Assembly: GCA_028826165.1 (NCBI GenBank)
Contig: JAPDFW010000009.1
Coordinates: 1 to 64,000, forward strand
Length of the DNA stretch: 64,000 nt
Origin: Anaeramoeba ignava
Taxonomy: Eukaryota > Metamonada > Anaeramoebidae
Reading direction: 5' to 3'
The notes under the pieces are model-generated. The model saw only the letters and a program-made list of their open reading frames with translations, did not search any database and had not been told where the DNA came from. Of this stretch, positions 41,347 to 55,200 are shown one piece after another. Position 1 is the stretch's first letter. Every line of letters begins with the position of its first letter. The translations under genes and the position numbers were made by a program.

Positions 41347-44300
41347 TTAATCGACTCTTTGTTCGATCATATCCAAAACATCATTAGCAGCCTTAGTAAT
41401 TTTAGTACCAGGACCGAATACAAGATTAACACCATTATCATAAAGGAATTGGTAGTCCTGAATTGGGATAACACCACCACAGATAACAACAACAGAACCA
41501 GCACCTTCTTTCTTTAAGGCTTTAACAAGTTGAGGCATAAGAGTACGATGACCAGCAGCTAAGGAAGAGATTCCAACAACATGAACATCAGAATCAACGG
41601 CGGATCTTGCGACTTCATCTGGAGTTTGGAAAAGTGGACCGACATCGACATCGAAGCCAAGATCTGAGAAACCGCTTGCGATAACTTTTGCGCCACGATC
41701 ATGTCCATCTTGTCCCATTTTCGCAACAAGAATTCTTGGTCTTCTTCCGTATTTTTCCTTGAAACGATCCACTCGATCTATGATTTCTTGGAACTCTTTC
41801 TTGTTCAAATACTCCCCCGCATAGCTTCCTTGGACAACACTATCCTTGAGCTGGAATCTTCCCCAAACTTTTGCCAGCGCGTCGCTTATTTCACCAACTG
41901 TGCATCTTGCTCTGGCGGCCTCAACGGAAAGTTCCAACAAATTTCCGTTGCCGGAACGAGCACTTTCCGTTAAAGCTTCAAGTGCTTTTTTTGCTTTTTC
42001 CGAGTTTCTTTCTGCGCGCACTTTCTCGATGCCTTTTATCTGCGACTCTCTTACTACAGTGTTATCAATCACACGCACTTCGAGCGGATCTTCTTTTTCA
42101 AGTCTGAACTTGTTAACGCCAACAATTGTGTCCAAGCCACTGTCAATTCTGGCTTGTTTTCTGGCAGCTGCCTCTTCAATTCGATGTTTTGGCATTCCGG
42201 ATTCAACTGCTTTTGCCATACCGCCAAGTTGTTCAATTTCATTTATGATCTCCATTGCTTTTTGACAGAGATCGTCCGTTAATTTTTCCATCATAAAAGA
42301 TCCGCCCCAAGGATCCGCAACATTGCAGATATGAGTTTCTTCCTGCAAAATTAACTGAGTATTTCTTGCGATCCGGGCGCTAAATTCAGTTGGAAGTCCA
42401 ACTGCTTCATCAAATGAGTTTGTGTGCAAGCTTTGTGTGCCTCCTAGCATTGATGCCATCGCTTCTACTGTTGTTCGTATGATATTGTTGTACGGATCTT
42501 GCTCTGTTAAGCTCCATCCTGATGTTTGACAATGTGTTCGAAGCATCATTGATCTTTCTTTTTTGGGTGAAAAGTTTTTCTTTACTAATTCAGCCCATAA
42601 TCTTCTTGCTGCTCGTAGTTTTGCTACTTCCATGTAGAAGTTCATTCCAATTCCAAAGAAGAATGAAAATCTTGGTGCAACTGAGTCTACGTCTAATCCT
42701 GCGTTAACTGCTGCTCGAATGTATTCGATTCCTTTTAATTTTATAAATGAATTTTAATTTTAATTTTAATTTTAATATTGATATTAATTTTAATTTTAAT
42801 TTTAATTTTAATTTTAATTTTAATTTTAATTTTAATTTTAATTTTGATATTAATATTAATTTTATAAATGAATTTTAATTTTAATTTTAATTTTAATATT
42901 GATATTAATTTTAATTTTAATTTTAATTTTAATTTTGATATTAATTTTAATATTAATTTTAATATGAATTTAATAAATTAATTTTAATTTTATAAATGAA
43001 TTTTAATTTTAATTTTAATTTTAATTTTAATTTTATAAATGAATTTTATAAATGAATTTTAATTTTGATTTTAATTTTAATTTTAATTTTAATTTTATAA
43101 ATGATTTTTAATTTTGATATTAATATTAATTTTATAAATGAATTTTAATTTTAATATTAATTTTATAAATGAATTTTAATTTTATAAATGATTTTTAATT
43201 TTAATTTGAATTTTAATTTTGATATTAATATTGATTTTAATTTTAATATTAATTTTGATATTAATTTTATAAATGAATTTTAATTTTATAAATGAATTTT
43301 ATAAATGAATTTTAATTTTATAAATGAATTTTATAAATGAATTTTAATTTTGATTTGTACCATCTGCTAATGTAAAAGCTAATTCCAAAGCATTATCAGC
43401 ACCAGCTTCTTGCATATGATAACCTGAAATAGAAATCGAATTATATTTTGGCATATTTTTAGAAAGATAACCCATAATATCTGAAATAATTCTCATTGAA
43501 GGCAAAGGAGGATAAATAAAAGTATTTCTAACCATAAATTCCTTAAGAATATCATTTTGAATTGTTCCTGAAAGAAGTTTTTTATCGACTCCTTGTTCTT
43601 CTCCAGTCACAATAAACATCCCTAAAATGGGAAGAACTGCTCCATTCATTGTCATTGATACACTCATTTTGTTAAGTGGAATCCCGTCAAATAATTTCTT
43701 CATATCTTCAATGGTATCAATAGCTACTCCTGCCATTCCAACATCTCCTGATACTCGTGGATGATCTGAATCATATCCCCGATGTGTTGATAAGGAGAAT
43801 GCAACTGAAAGTCCCTTTTTTATTTTAAATTTTTAAAATGAATTTTTAATTTTAATTATTTTTAAATTTTAATTTTAATTTTAAATTATTTTTTACAGTT
43901 TGTCCTGCTGCTAAATTCTTTCGATAAAATGCATTTGATTCTTCTGCTGTTGAAAATCCTGCATATTGTCTAATTGTATGTTTTTTTACAGCTAAAATTC
44001 AATTAAAAATAATATTGAATTGAATTGAATTAAATATTAAATTGAATTGAATATTAAATTGAATTAAATATTAAATTGAATTAAATATTAAATTGAATTG
44101 AATTAAATATTGAATTGAATATTATATTGAATTAAATATTGAATATTATATTAAATTGAATTGAATATTAAATTAAATATTAAATTAAATTGAATTAAAT
44201 ATTAAATTGAATATTAAATTATATTGAATTGAATATTAAATTGAATTAAATTGAATTGAATTGAATTGAATTGAATTGAATTGAATTAAATTAAATTGAA

Positions 44301-45584
44301 TATTGAATTGAATATTGAATTAAATATTAAATATTGAATTGAATTGAATATTGAATTGAATATTGAATATTAAATTAAATATTAAATTAAATTAAATTGA
44401 ATTGAATTTGAATTGAATTGAATATTGAAATTGAAATATTGAATAAAATTAAATTTAAATTGAATTGAATATTAAATATTGAATTGAATATTAAATATTG
44501 AATTAAATATTAAATATTAAATAAATTGAAAATGAATAAATATTAAATTGAATTAAATGAATATTAAAAATTAAAATTGAATTGAATTGAATATTAAATT
44601 AAATATTAAATTGAATTGAATTGAATATGAATATTGAATTAAAATAAATGGAATATTGAATATTGAATTGAAATTGAATTGAATTAAATATTAAATTATT
44701 AAATTGAATTGAATATTAAATTGAATATTAAATTGAATTAAATATTAAATATTAAATTGAATTAAATATTAAATATTAAATTGAATTGAATATTGAATTA
44801 AATATTAAATATTAAATTGAATTGAATATTGAATATTAAATATTAAATTGAATTGAATATTGAATATTAAATATTAAATTGAATTGAATATTGAATATTA
44901 AATATTAAATTGAATTGAATATTAAATTATTAAATTGAATTGAATTAAATATTGAATATTAAATATTGAATATTAAATATTAAATTAAATATTAAATTGA
45001 ATATTGAATATTAAATGAATAAAATTAAATTGAAATTAAAATATTAAAATTAAATTAAATATTGAATTGAATATTAAATATTGAATTAAATTAAATTGAA
45101 TTGAATTGAATATTAAATTGAATATTAAATATTGAATATTAAATTGAATTGAATTGAATATTAAATATTAAATATTAAATATTGAATTGAATTAAATTGA
45201 ATTAAATATTAAATTAAATTGAATTGAATTATATTAAATTAAATTGAATTAAATATTAAATATTAAATTGAATTGAATTAAATAATACTTACTATACATT
45301 GTTGCCTTAGGACCACGTGTAAATGGAAAAATACCAGGAAATTCCTTTTTGTAATTTGGAATATCATTTGGTCCATAAACAGGTTTTACTTCAATTGATT
45401 CTGGTGAAAGCCAAACAAGTTTTTCAGGATCTTTCCCTTTTAATTCTTTTTTTGCCTCCTTTTCCCATTCTGGATCAAATGTAATTTTATTGGAAATCTC
45501 TCGACTTGTTAAATTTTGTAAATTTTGTTTTGTTAAATTTAATAATAAAGTTCTATTTAAACTTCTTGGAATAAATTGAAACAT
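41347..45584 (-). CDS. MUT / MCM: Methylmalonyl-CoA mutase, B12-dependent, organelle-targeted
   Basis: Four exons on the minus strand, 45584-45293, 43991-43897, 43814-43361 and 42731-41347 (phases 1, 0, 1), give 741 residues, matching the family's single-chain length of about 750. The catalytic barrel shows [81 protein letters not shown] and TEQDPYNN. The C-terminal cobalamin domain has the base-off motif DGHDRG plus GISSLAAGH and VICGGVIP. The enzyme interconverts succinyl-CoA and methylmalonyl-CoA. The N-terminus [20 protein letters not shown] is Arg-bearing, hydrophobic and lacks acidic residues, as expected for import into mitochondria or hydrogenosomes. In anaerobes it feeds propionate production (inference). 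Introns 1 and 3 are tandem arrays. Exon 4 is markedly GC-richer than its surroundings. Confidence 0.95.
42732..43360 (-). repeat. Intron-3 tandem array of methylmalonyl-CoA mutase
   Basis: Hexanucleotide and 12-mer units (ATTTTA, ATATTG, TTTTATAAATGA on the plus strand). The sense (minus) strand is essentially free of G between the donor GTACAA and the acceptor AAAAG. Confidence 0.85.
43992..45292 (-). repeat. Intron-1 tandem array of methylmalonyl-CoA mutase
   Basis: 1.3 kb built from TTGAA and TATTAAA modules (AATTGAATATTAAATTGAAT in the plus reading). Apart from the few bases next to each splice site, the sense strand has no G. Confidence 0.88.
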
Positions 45585-46071
45585 TTTTTTAATTTTTTTA
45601 ATTTAAAAAAAAAAATTTTTTTTATTTTATTGTTATTTTAAAATTAAAAGAAAGAAAAAATGAAAAAAAAAATTAATTAAAAAAATTAATTAAAAAATAA
45701 TTTTTTCTAATTTTGACTTAAATTTGTGAAAAATTAATAATTTCTTTTTTTTTCAACTTAAAATTATCCTTTTAATCAAATAATAATTAATTAAAACTCT
45801 TTTCAAAATTATTTTTCTTTTCTCTCTTATTAAATTAAATTCAAAAAAAAGATATAATTAAGATTCAAATTTATTCTCAAAAAAATATCAATTTTTCTCA
45901 TTTAAATTAATTTAAATCAATATAATATTTTAATTCAAATTTCATTTTAATTTTAATTTAATTTATTAGAATTTAATAAAAAATAATTTATTGAAAAAAG
46001 AAAAGAAAATTCAATTTTTTATTTTAATTTTTTTTTTTTCATTTTTTCTTTCTTTTAAAAAAAAAGCAAAA
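45585..46071. promoter_or_regulatory. Divergent intergenic region, mutase / AI-2E-like gene
   Basis: 487 bp, AT-rich and non-repetitive, between divergent start codons. TTTTTTTTTTTCATTTTTTC followed by TTTCTTTTAAAA stands next to the plus ATG. No open frame is worth reporting. Confidence 0.4.
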
Positions 46072-48061
46072 ATGGAGAAACCTTTAATATCAAAACCACA
46101 AGTAAATTTATTTACAATTAATTTAAAATTATTTTGTAAATTTAATTTAATTTAATTTTATTAAAAAAAAAGAAAATTAAAATGTTAACAGAAATTTTCA
46201 CAAATGTTACTCGATTTTCTGTTTATTTTTTTATTGGAATGATATTTTGGTTAAACTACAAAATATTCAAAAAACAATTAATTGCTTTGTATAAAATTTA
46301 AAAATTAAAAAATTAAAAAATTAAAAACACACTTTTTACTCAATCTAAAAATTCTTTATTTATCCAACTTTTAATAATTCATCCCCATTAATTATTCATC
46401 TAAAAAATAATTCAAATCAAACAGTTTGTGGTCTGTCATAATTGCCATGTTTTTAGAACCATATAAAGACTCAGTTTATCGAATCATCTTAATTTTCAAA
46501 GACTTAATTAAATTCTTTCCAATTCAATCTCTTTTTGGAGTCATTATTATATATTATTTCCTGAGGATCTTCTCATCCACTTTTGCTACTACTTTCCTTA
46601 TCTTTGTTATTGTTCTTGTCGCAACAACAAAATCAGATAAAAATCAAGGATCTTCTTTACTTGTTTTAGTGATTTTTGTTTTAATTTTTATTGTTCCACT
46701 CATTTTCATATTGATAAAATCAGCACAACAATCAACAGAACTTGGGTCAAATTTAAGAACTTATTTTAAAGAAAATCCAGAAATTCTTTCAGATCTTCAG
46801 GTTTAAAAAAAAAATATTAATTCAAAAAAAATAATTTAAAAATTAATTCAAAAAAAAATTTCAAAAAACAAGAAAACTGCTTTTTTCCAAAAAATTGTTG
46901 CTTTTCTTGCAAAATTTAATGTCGAAGTTCCTAAATTAACTCCTACTTTAGTTTCAAAAAAAATTGCTCCATTTTTACAAGCAAAATTATTTATGTCTCC
47001 AGCTCTTTCTATTTTTTCAAATTTCTTCTCTTCTGTCATGTCTTTCTATATTTTTTTCATTTTCACATTATATCTTCTTCAAGTAAAATTCAATTTTAAA
47101 AAGAAAAGAGAAAAAAATATATTTATTAATTTTAAAAAAATTTTTATTTATTTCAACAGGAGATGGATAAATTTAAATCATTCTTTCAAAGTATTTTAAA
47201 AAATATTTAATTTCTAAAATAATTTATATTTAATTTATAAAATAATTTATATTTAATTTATAAAATAATTTATATTTAATTCCAAAATAATTTATATTTT
47301 AATTTATAAAATCATTTATATTTTAATTTATAAAATCATCTGTTTAGAATTCTCTCCATTTTGTCAAGAAGATAATCAAAAAATTGGGAATTCTATTCGA
47401 AATTTAACAGCTCAACTTCTTAAAAGTACAACATTAGTTGCTTTTATTAATGGAGCAATTGCATTTTTCACTTTCAAAATTTGTGGACTTCCTGTTCCAC
47501 TTGTTCTTGCATCTTTGAATGGATTTATAACAGCATTGCCAGTTATAGCATATGTTCTTGTTTGGGGATCAGCATCTGTAGAAATTGAATTAAATTTACA
47601 AATTTAAAAAAAAAAATTTAAACAATTATTTATTAAAAATTTAATCAATAATTTGACATCTAAAAAATTTATTTATAAAAAATTTATTTATTAAAAATTT
47701 ATTTATTAAAAATTTATTTATTAAAAATTTATTTATTAATAATTAATTTATTAAAAAATTATTTATTATAAAATTTATTTATTAAAAATTTTAGCTCGTT
47801 TTATTCTTTCAAGGAAGAATTCTTGCTTCATTATTCATTGCAATCATTCATAGTATAACAACTTTTGTTTTAAGTCCAATTATAAGATCTACTGTTCCTG
47901 GTGGTCATCTTTTCTTTAGTAAAATCTCTTTATTTTTTGGTATAGCTGCTTTTGGAATTCAAGGTGCTTTTTTCGGTCCTTTTATTGTTGGTTTAACAAT
48001 TACTTTCCTTGAAATCTTTCAAAAATATCAATCAGACAAAATTCATTTAAAAAAAGATTAA
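46072..48061 (+). CDS. AI-2E / TMEM245-family multi-span membrane protein, 7 exons
   Basis: Exons 46072-46101, 46173-46288, 46425-46800, 46873-47082, 47160-47190, 47348-47577 and 47795-48061 join in frame to give 419 residues. The protein has paired N-terminal transmembrane segments, two further hydrophobic hairpins around residues 90-150, a soluble loop, then the characteristic C-terminal half. That half includes KSTTLVAFINGAIAFFTFKI, GLPVPLVLASLNGFITALPV, IAYVLVWGSA, ASLFIAIIHSITTFVLSPII and KISLFFGIAAFGIQGAFFGP. The order and the terminal GP/FFG signature match the PF01594 (AI-2E transporter, eukaryotic TMEM245) family. The substrate in eukaryotes is not established. Exon 1 encodes only ten residues, and its join is supported by frame alone. 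Confidence 0.78.
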
Positions 48062-48245
48062 ATTTTTAATTCCACTTTTTTTTTTTTAATTCCACTTTTT
48101 TTCCTTTTTCAAAAAATTCAAAATGAAATTCAAAATGAAATTCAAAATGAAATTCAAAATTTTTTTTTGATTTGATTTGATTTGATTTTGTTCGCAATTT
48201 TTTTAATTTTCTTTTTTTTCATTTTTTTCATTTTTTTTTTTAAAA
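48062..48245 (+). promoter_or_regulatory. Intergenic spacer and TRAPPC9 upstream tract
   Basis: A short (GAAATTCAAAAT)n repeat, then CATTTTTTTCATTTTTTTTT immediately before the ATG at 48246. Confidence 0.4.
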
Positions 48246-51200
48246 ATGAATTCTTTTTCTTCGAATTTTTTTGACCCATTTCAAACATTTCTTTCAATTC
48301 GTTCAATTAAAATTTTAATCACACCAATAGATTCAATTCCCACAAAACAATTCGAAAAATATTTTTCAATAATAAAATCAAATTCAAAAATTGAGTTAAA
48401 AAAGTAAAATAAATAAAAAATAACTTTTTCTTGAATTAAATTTTAATCAAAAAATCAAAAAAAAAAAAGAAATAAAAAGATTTATTTAGATTTTCTTCAT
48501 TCAAATTATGTAAATAATAATTGGCAAGAATTTCAACCATATAAAAAAATATTTGGAATAATTGTAATTGTAAATCAAACAGAAAAAATAACGTTTAAAA
48601 CAATTAAAAGGCTCTTTCATTCCAAAATCGAGCCATACAAACATAATTTACTTACAACTAAATGCTTTATTTTTGGTTCAAAACAAATTGAGAATTTTCA
48701 TTCAAAATTTATTTTTATTGAATATGAAAACGATATTGAATCAATTCAGCTCAAAATAAAAAAACACCTTGAATTGTTTGTGGATGAAATTGTGGGGAAT
48801 TTTTCAAGCCAGTTATTAAAATTAAACAAAATCAACAGGAGAATATCAACTCCTGAAAATATTGAATCACTTTTAACTTCATCTTCAAAAAAGAAAAAAA
48901 TGGATCAAAAATTTGATATGATTAAAAAAAAGCTATTAAAAGTCGATTATCTCTTGTTAGGCGGAGAATTGGAAATAGCTCATGAAGAATATAAAATTTG
49001 TTTGCAATTATTCCCAAATGATGAATATTTCCCAGTTTATCAAGCTGGATGTTATGAAAGAATTTTATTTACATTCCCAGAAATTTATGAAGAAAAACAT
49101 GTGAATTCAGATGATTTTGATCTCAATCAAAAAACCAAAAAAAATCAAAATTTGGATTTTTGTCCCAATTATCAGAATATTCTTTCTCAATTCAAATTTA
49201 AACAAAATATTCGCAACAATTCATTGATTGAGAAAGCAAAAAATTTGTATCAAAAAACTTTGGCAATTTATTTGGAAAATAATAATTATATTTTGGCAAT
49301 TGAATTGATAATGAAGTTTTGTTCTTTAATAATTTCTCAAAAATTTGATATTTCTTTGAATCGTAATTTACTTGTTGCTTTAAAATATTCAGATAATTTA
49401 GATCCAAATCAAAAAGTATATTTATTGGAAAATGTTAAAAACAAAAACAAAAACAAAAACAAAAAAAAAGAAAGAAAGAAATTTTTCTCATCTCATCTTG
49501 TATTTTTCTTTTTCAAAAACACAAAATAATTCAAATCAATTTTGTGGGAATTTAGTTTTTATTATTTATTGGTTTTGCTTTTTTATTTTATCGAATCAAT
49601 TTCAAAAGAAAATTTCTATTTTTCATCTATCAAGCTCATTCTTTATCAGATTCAAATGATTCTTTATTTATCTTACGAGAATTTCTTTCGCAATATTTAA
49701 TCAAAAGAAATAATTGTCAAAATAATAAAAATAATAAAAATAAAGAAAATAATAAAAATATTAAAAATAATGAAAATAATCAAAATAATGAAAATAATGA
49801 AAATAATGAAAATAATGAAAATATTCAAAATAATGAAAATAATGAAAATAATCAAAATAATGAAAATAATCAAAATATTCAAAATTTAAAGGAAATCCAA
49901 TTTCGAAGAATAATTAAAATAATCAAAATAATGAAAAATAATTACAAACAATTTGAATAATGAAAAATAATGAAAATAATGAAAATAATCAAAATATTCA
50001 AAATAATTTGTTTCTCCAATTTTAATTACAAACAATATAATTCAGCAAATCATAAACAGTTCATTATTTGTTTCTTTTGCACAACAAAAAAAACTTAAAA
50101 ATGAATACTCATTACTATGGGATCCACTTAAATATCAAGTTTTGAAGAATGTTTTGATGGATTCTAAAAAAAATAATGAAAAAATTACAACTTATTATCC
50201 TCATTTTTTATTCACTTGCTCCAAAAGTATGGATCTTTTAACTCAAGAACAAATCATCAAAAAGTTATATTCCAACAGAATGAATGAAGAAACAACAATT
50301 GATTTGACTTTATGTCAAATTATCCAAAATTTGATTCCAAAATCCGGCATAAAAACAGATCCAGATATTCCCAAAAGCAAAAATACAAGCCAAAATGAAC
50401 TTCATAAAATGTTTCTTTTCCAGTCAAATCATAGCCATAAAAATATTTTATTAAAGAAAAGAAATTGGGTTAATTGGGTGGAAAATGAGCCTCAAGAAAT
50501 TAAACTGAAAATATCCAATTCATATGATTTCCAAATATTCATTGAAAATATAATTGTTATTACAAAAGGAGTAGAAGTGAGAACACATAATTTCACTCCA
50601 ATCATTTTGGATCCAAATACTTTATCAAAAAAAATCAAAATAAAAGTCATCCCCACAAAAGAAGGAGATTTGAAAATTGAGGGATGTATAATTTGGATGT
50701 TTCATCAACAATTTTGGAACAAAATTAAAGTTTCAACAAGAATTCATGTTATAAAACAACTTCCTTTAATCAAAATAGAGCAATTAAATTTGGAGAAGAA
50801 CCACAAATTTTATGGTGGAGAAGTTACAAATTTTTCAATTGAAATTGAAAATATTGGAAATCTTCCAATTCATAACATCTCAATTTCAAGTGAGATTTCA
50901 AATTGGGAAGAATTTCATTCAACTTTGAAAAATTTACTTCCACATAAATTTTCAAGTTCTATTAGCTGGAACCAAAACCAAATTCAAGAAAAACTTCCGC
51001 TTAATCCATCTTCCAAATTTGTTTTGAATATACAAGCTTATTTGGAAGAATCAATCATTTCTTCAAGATTATTATTTAATTATTCTTCGTTTGATGAAGA
51101 ATATTCAAATCAAGTTTTAAAAAGAGAAGCAATTTTGCAAACAGAATTTCAAATGGAATATGCATTAACACTTGAATTGGTGAAAATTCTTCCGTTTCAT

Positions 51201-52082
51201 TATCAATATAATAACAAAAATGAAAATAATCATAATAATCACGAACAAAAAACAAATTTTTATGAAAAATCAAATGAAAAATTTATGATTATTCTTTTAT
51301 TACATAATCTTTCAAATGAAGATTTTCATATAAAATTCCCCAAAATTTTCAATTCTCCTCATTTCTATCAAATGATCAAAAATGGTGAAAATTTTCGACA
51401 AAATCATTTCAATCGAGAAATATTTATCAATTCAGATTTGGATATAGAACAAAATAATTCAACAGATCCACAATTAATCCAATCAAAATCGAATATGTAT
51501 TTTTTAGTCAACTTTCTTTTGGAAGATGAAATGAAATTTTCTGATAAATTTTCTCAAGAAGAACTTGATAATCATTACATTTCAAAATTCCATAAAAGAC
51601 CAAAACTCCACAAACAAATTTGGTTCAGAAAAATTTTCGAACTTCAATATCAAATTATCAAATTATGTCAAATTGAATGGAATTCCGTTAATTCTTTAAG
51701 AAATGGCAAAATATTTTTAGCAAACTCTTTGAATAATCAAGTTCAAATTATGATTCCTTTTGTTAAAATTTTTTGGAAATTTCCCAAAAATTATCAATTG
51801 TTTGAATTTTTTCCTTTTGAAATTGAAATTATGAATAATTCAAATTGCTTTCTTTTATTAAATCTTGAAGTTGTTTTGTTATTTGAAAATGTTAAAAATA
51901 ATTTTATTTGGACAGGATCTTTAAAAGTAAATAATATTCAATTAGAAGAAGATCTTCCAAAATTTAAACATAAAATTTTCTTTTGTTTTTTACAAAAAGG
52001 AAGATATAATTTTCAAATTAATTTACAATCTGTATCAAAAAGTTTAAAATTTAGATCAATTTCATTTTCTATTGAGATTTAA
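48246..52082 (+). CDS. TRAPPC9 / TRS120: TRAPP II subunit TRAPPC9 / Trs120
   Basis: Exon 1 (48246-48403), exon 2 (48470-49433), a probable exon 3 (49556 to about 49715) and exon 4 (50046-52082) give about 1,100 residues, close to TRAPPC9. Family marks are NNNWQEFQPYKKIFGIIVIV near the N-terminus, a TPR-like LLLGGELEIAHEEYKICLQL, and, in exon 4, IKLKISNSYDFQIFIENIIV, KVIPTKEGDLKIEGC and GGEVTNFSIEIENIGNLPIH, the Ig-like repeats of Trs120. The subunit is part of TRAPP II, a tether and Rab11-type exchange factor at the late Golgi and recycling endosome. The join between exon 3 and exon 4 is unresolved: 49716-50045 is an AAT-rich repeat, and the nearest donor (phase 1) does not match the CAG acceptor at 50043-50045 (phase 0). 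One indel in the repeat would explain it. Confidence 0.85.
49716..50045 (+). repeat. AATAATGAA/AATAATCAA repeat inside TRAPPC9
   Basis: (AATAATRAA)n reads as Asn-Asn-Glu/Gln in the exon-3 frame for about 60 codons, then goes out of frame. A TTACAAACAATTTGAATAAT segment is partly duplicated at 50026-50044. Whether this is coding insert or intron is open. Confidence 0.6.
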
Positions 52083-52213
52083 AATCAATAAAAAAATGGA
52101 ATTAAATTTGGAAAAAAAAAAAAAGTGGAATAAAACAAATTTTTATTTTAAATTTGCCCAAAAAAAAAAAAGAAAAGAAAAAGCAAAAAGAAAAAGCAAA
52201 AGAAAAATATTTT

Positions 52214-55200
52214 TTAATTTTCGAAATCATCAACGGAATATTCTTTCTTTTCCGTTATTAATGGTTCTTTTTCTGCCCATAAAGAAGGTTCTAAAAAAAA
52301 TTCAAATTAAAATTAAAATTTAATTTAAAATTTAAAAATTTTAATAAATTACTGTATTTAATTTTTGGAACAGGAAACAGAACAAAGATCACAACTATAA
52401 TTGGTAAAAATTCACAAATCAAATAATAGAACAAAGCAATGAGAGCAAAAGTAGAATCTCCCATTTCTTGATGAAGATTTGCTTCAATCAAAGTGACAAT
52501 TCTTAAAATATAACAAATCAAAGAAATTAATAACGTAATAAAAATTTTTTTGGGAGCAGAATCTCTCATTGATGTGTGAAATTTCTGTAATTTTAAAACC
52601 CATGCGCTAAATATTGACAATCCAATTGCGCAAATACAATACATTGATGCAAGAAAAAAATTATCTTCATCTTTGTTATTAAAAATAATTGAAAAATGAA
52701 TTGCATATAAAATAACGTTTGTAATAACAAAAAACCATAATAATCTTGCTATAACTTTATGTCTTTGTAAATGATGAAAACTTCTAACACTAATATAAAC
52801 TTGTCCTCTTTTTTTTGAATTTTCAATTTTAAATTTGATTTTAAATTTGAATTTTGAATTTAAATTTGATTTTAAATTTTGAATTTAATTTTGAATTTTG
52901 AATTTAAATTTGATTTTGATTTTGAATTTAATTTTGAATTCTACAAACAATGTAAATAAAAGTAATAAAAATGCTGATAAAAAAAAATCTGAAACTATTG
53001 CATTAAAAATATCTAAATGTCTTGAATGTGAATCAGTAAATGATTGGAAAAAACCAAAGAAAAGAAATGCAAAAAATCTTCCAAGTGCTCCAATTGAAAT
53101 TAACATAAAATATATCTATAATTAATTTTAGATTTAATTATAAATTTAATTATAAATTTTGTTATAAATTCTGTTATAAATTTTGTTATAAATTTTGTTA
53201 TAAATTTTATTATAAATTTAATTATAAATTTAATTATAAATTTAATTATAAATTTTATTATAAATTTAATTATAAATTTAATTATAAATTTTGTTATAAA
53301 TTTAATTATAAATATTGTTATAAATTTAATTATAAATTTAATTATAAATTTTGTTATAAATTTAGTTATAAATTTAATTATAAATTTAATTATAAATTTA
53401 ATTATAAATTTAATTATAAATTTAATTATAAATTTAATTATATATTTAATTATAAATTTAATTATAAATTTAATTATAAATTCTGTTATAAATTTTGTTA
53501 TAGATTTAATTATAAATTTAATTATAAATTTAATTATAAATTTAATTATAAATTTAATTATAAATTTAATTATAAATTTTGTTTTAAATTTAATTATAAA
53601 TTTAATTATAAATTTAATTATAAATTTAATTATAAATTCTGTTATAAATTTAATTATAAATTTTGTTATAAATTCTGTTATAAATTCTGTTTTGAATTTT
53701 GTTTTAAATTCTGTTTTAAATTTTGTTATAAATTTAATTATAAATTTAATTATAAATTTAATTATAAATTCTGTTATAAATTTTGTTTTAAATTTAATTA
53801 TAAATTCTGTTTTAAATTCTGTTTTTAAATTTAATTATAAATTTTGTTATAAATTTAATTATAAATTTAATTTTAAAATTTTGTTTTTAAATTTTGTTAT
53901 AAATTCTGTTATAAATTTAATTATAAATTTTGTTATAAATTCTGTTATAAATTTTGTTATAAATTCTGTTTTGAATTCTGTGTTAAATTTTGTTATAAAT
54001 TTTGTTATAAATTTTGTTATAAATTCTGTTATAAATTTAATTATAAATTTAATTATAAATTTAATTATAAATTTTGTTATAAATTTAATTATAAATTTTT
54101 TGTTATAAATTTTGTTATAAATTTTGTTTAAATTTTGTTTTTAAATTTAATTATAAATTTTGTTATAAATTTAATTATAAATTTTGTTATAAAATTTTGT
54201 TATAAAATTTTTGTTATAAATTTTGTTTTTAAATTTAATTATAAATTTTGTTATAAATTTAATTATAAATTTTGTTATAAATTTTGTTATAAATTTAATT
54301 ATAAATTTTGTTATAAATTCTGTTATAAATTTAATTATAAATTTAATTTTAAATTTTGTTATAAATTTAATTATAAATTTTGTTATAAATTTTTGTTATA
54401 AATTTAATTATAAATTTTGTTATAAATTTAATTATAAATTTAATTATAAATTCTATTATAAATTTAATTATAAATTTTGTTATAAATTTTTGTTATAAAT
54501 TTAATTATAAATTTAATTATAAATTTTGTTATAAATTCTGTTATAAATTTTTGTTATAAATTTTGTGTTAAATTTAATTATAAATTTAATTATAAATTTT
54601 GTTATAAATTTTGTTATAAATTTTGTTATAAATTTTGTTATAAATTTTGTTATAAATTTTGTTATAAATTTAATTATAAATTTTGTTATAAATTCTGTTA
54701 TAAATTCTGTTTTAAATTTAATTATAAATTTTGTTATAAATTTTGTTATAAATTTTGTTATAAATTTTGTTATAAATTCTGTTATAAATTTTGTTATAAA
54801 TTTTGTTATAAATTTTGTTATAAATTTTGTTATAAATTTAATTATAAATTTAATTATAAATTTAATTATAAATTTAATTATAAATTTAATTATAAATTTT
54901 GTTATAAATTTTGTTATAAATTTTGTTTTAAATTTTGTTATAAATTTTGTTATAAATTTTGTTATAAATTTGTTATAAATTCTGTTTTAAATTCTGTTAT
55001 AAATTTTGTTATAAATTTTGTTATAAATTTTGTTATAAATTTTGTTATAAATTTTGTTATAAATTTTGTTATAAATTTTGTTATAAATTCTGTTATAAAT
55101 TCTGTTATAAATTTTGTTTTAAATTTAATTATAAATTTTGTTATAAATTTTGTTTTAAATTTTGTTATAAATTTTGTTATAGATTTAATTATAAATTTAA

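Noticed and set aside
41701-42707. Several plus-strand open frames of 60-139 codons
   Set aside because: They lie antisense to exon 4 of methylmalonyl-CoA mutase and arise from its higher GC content.
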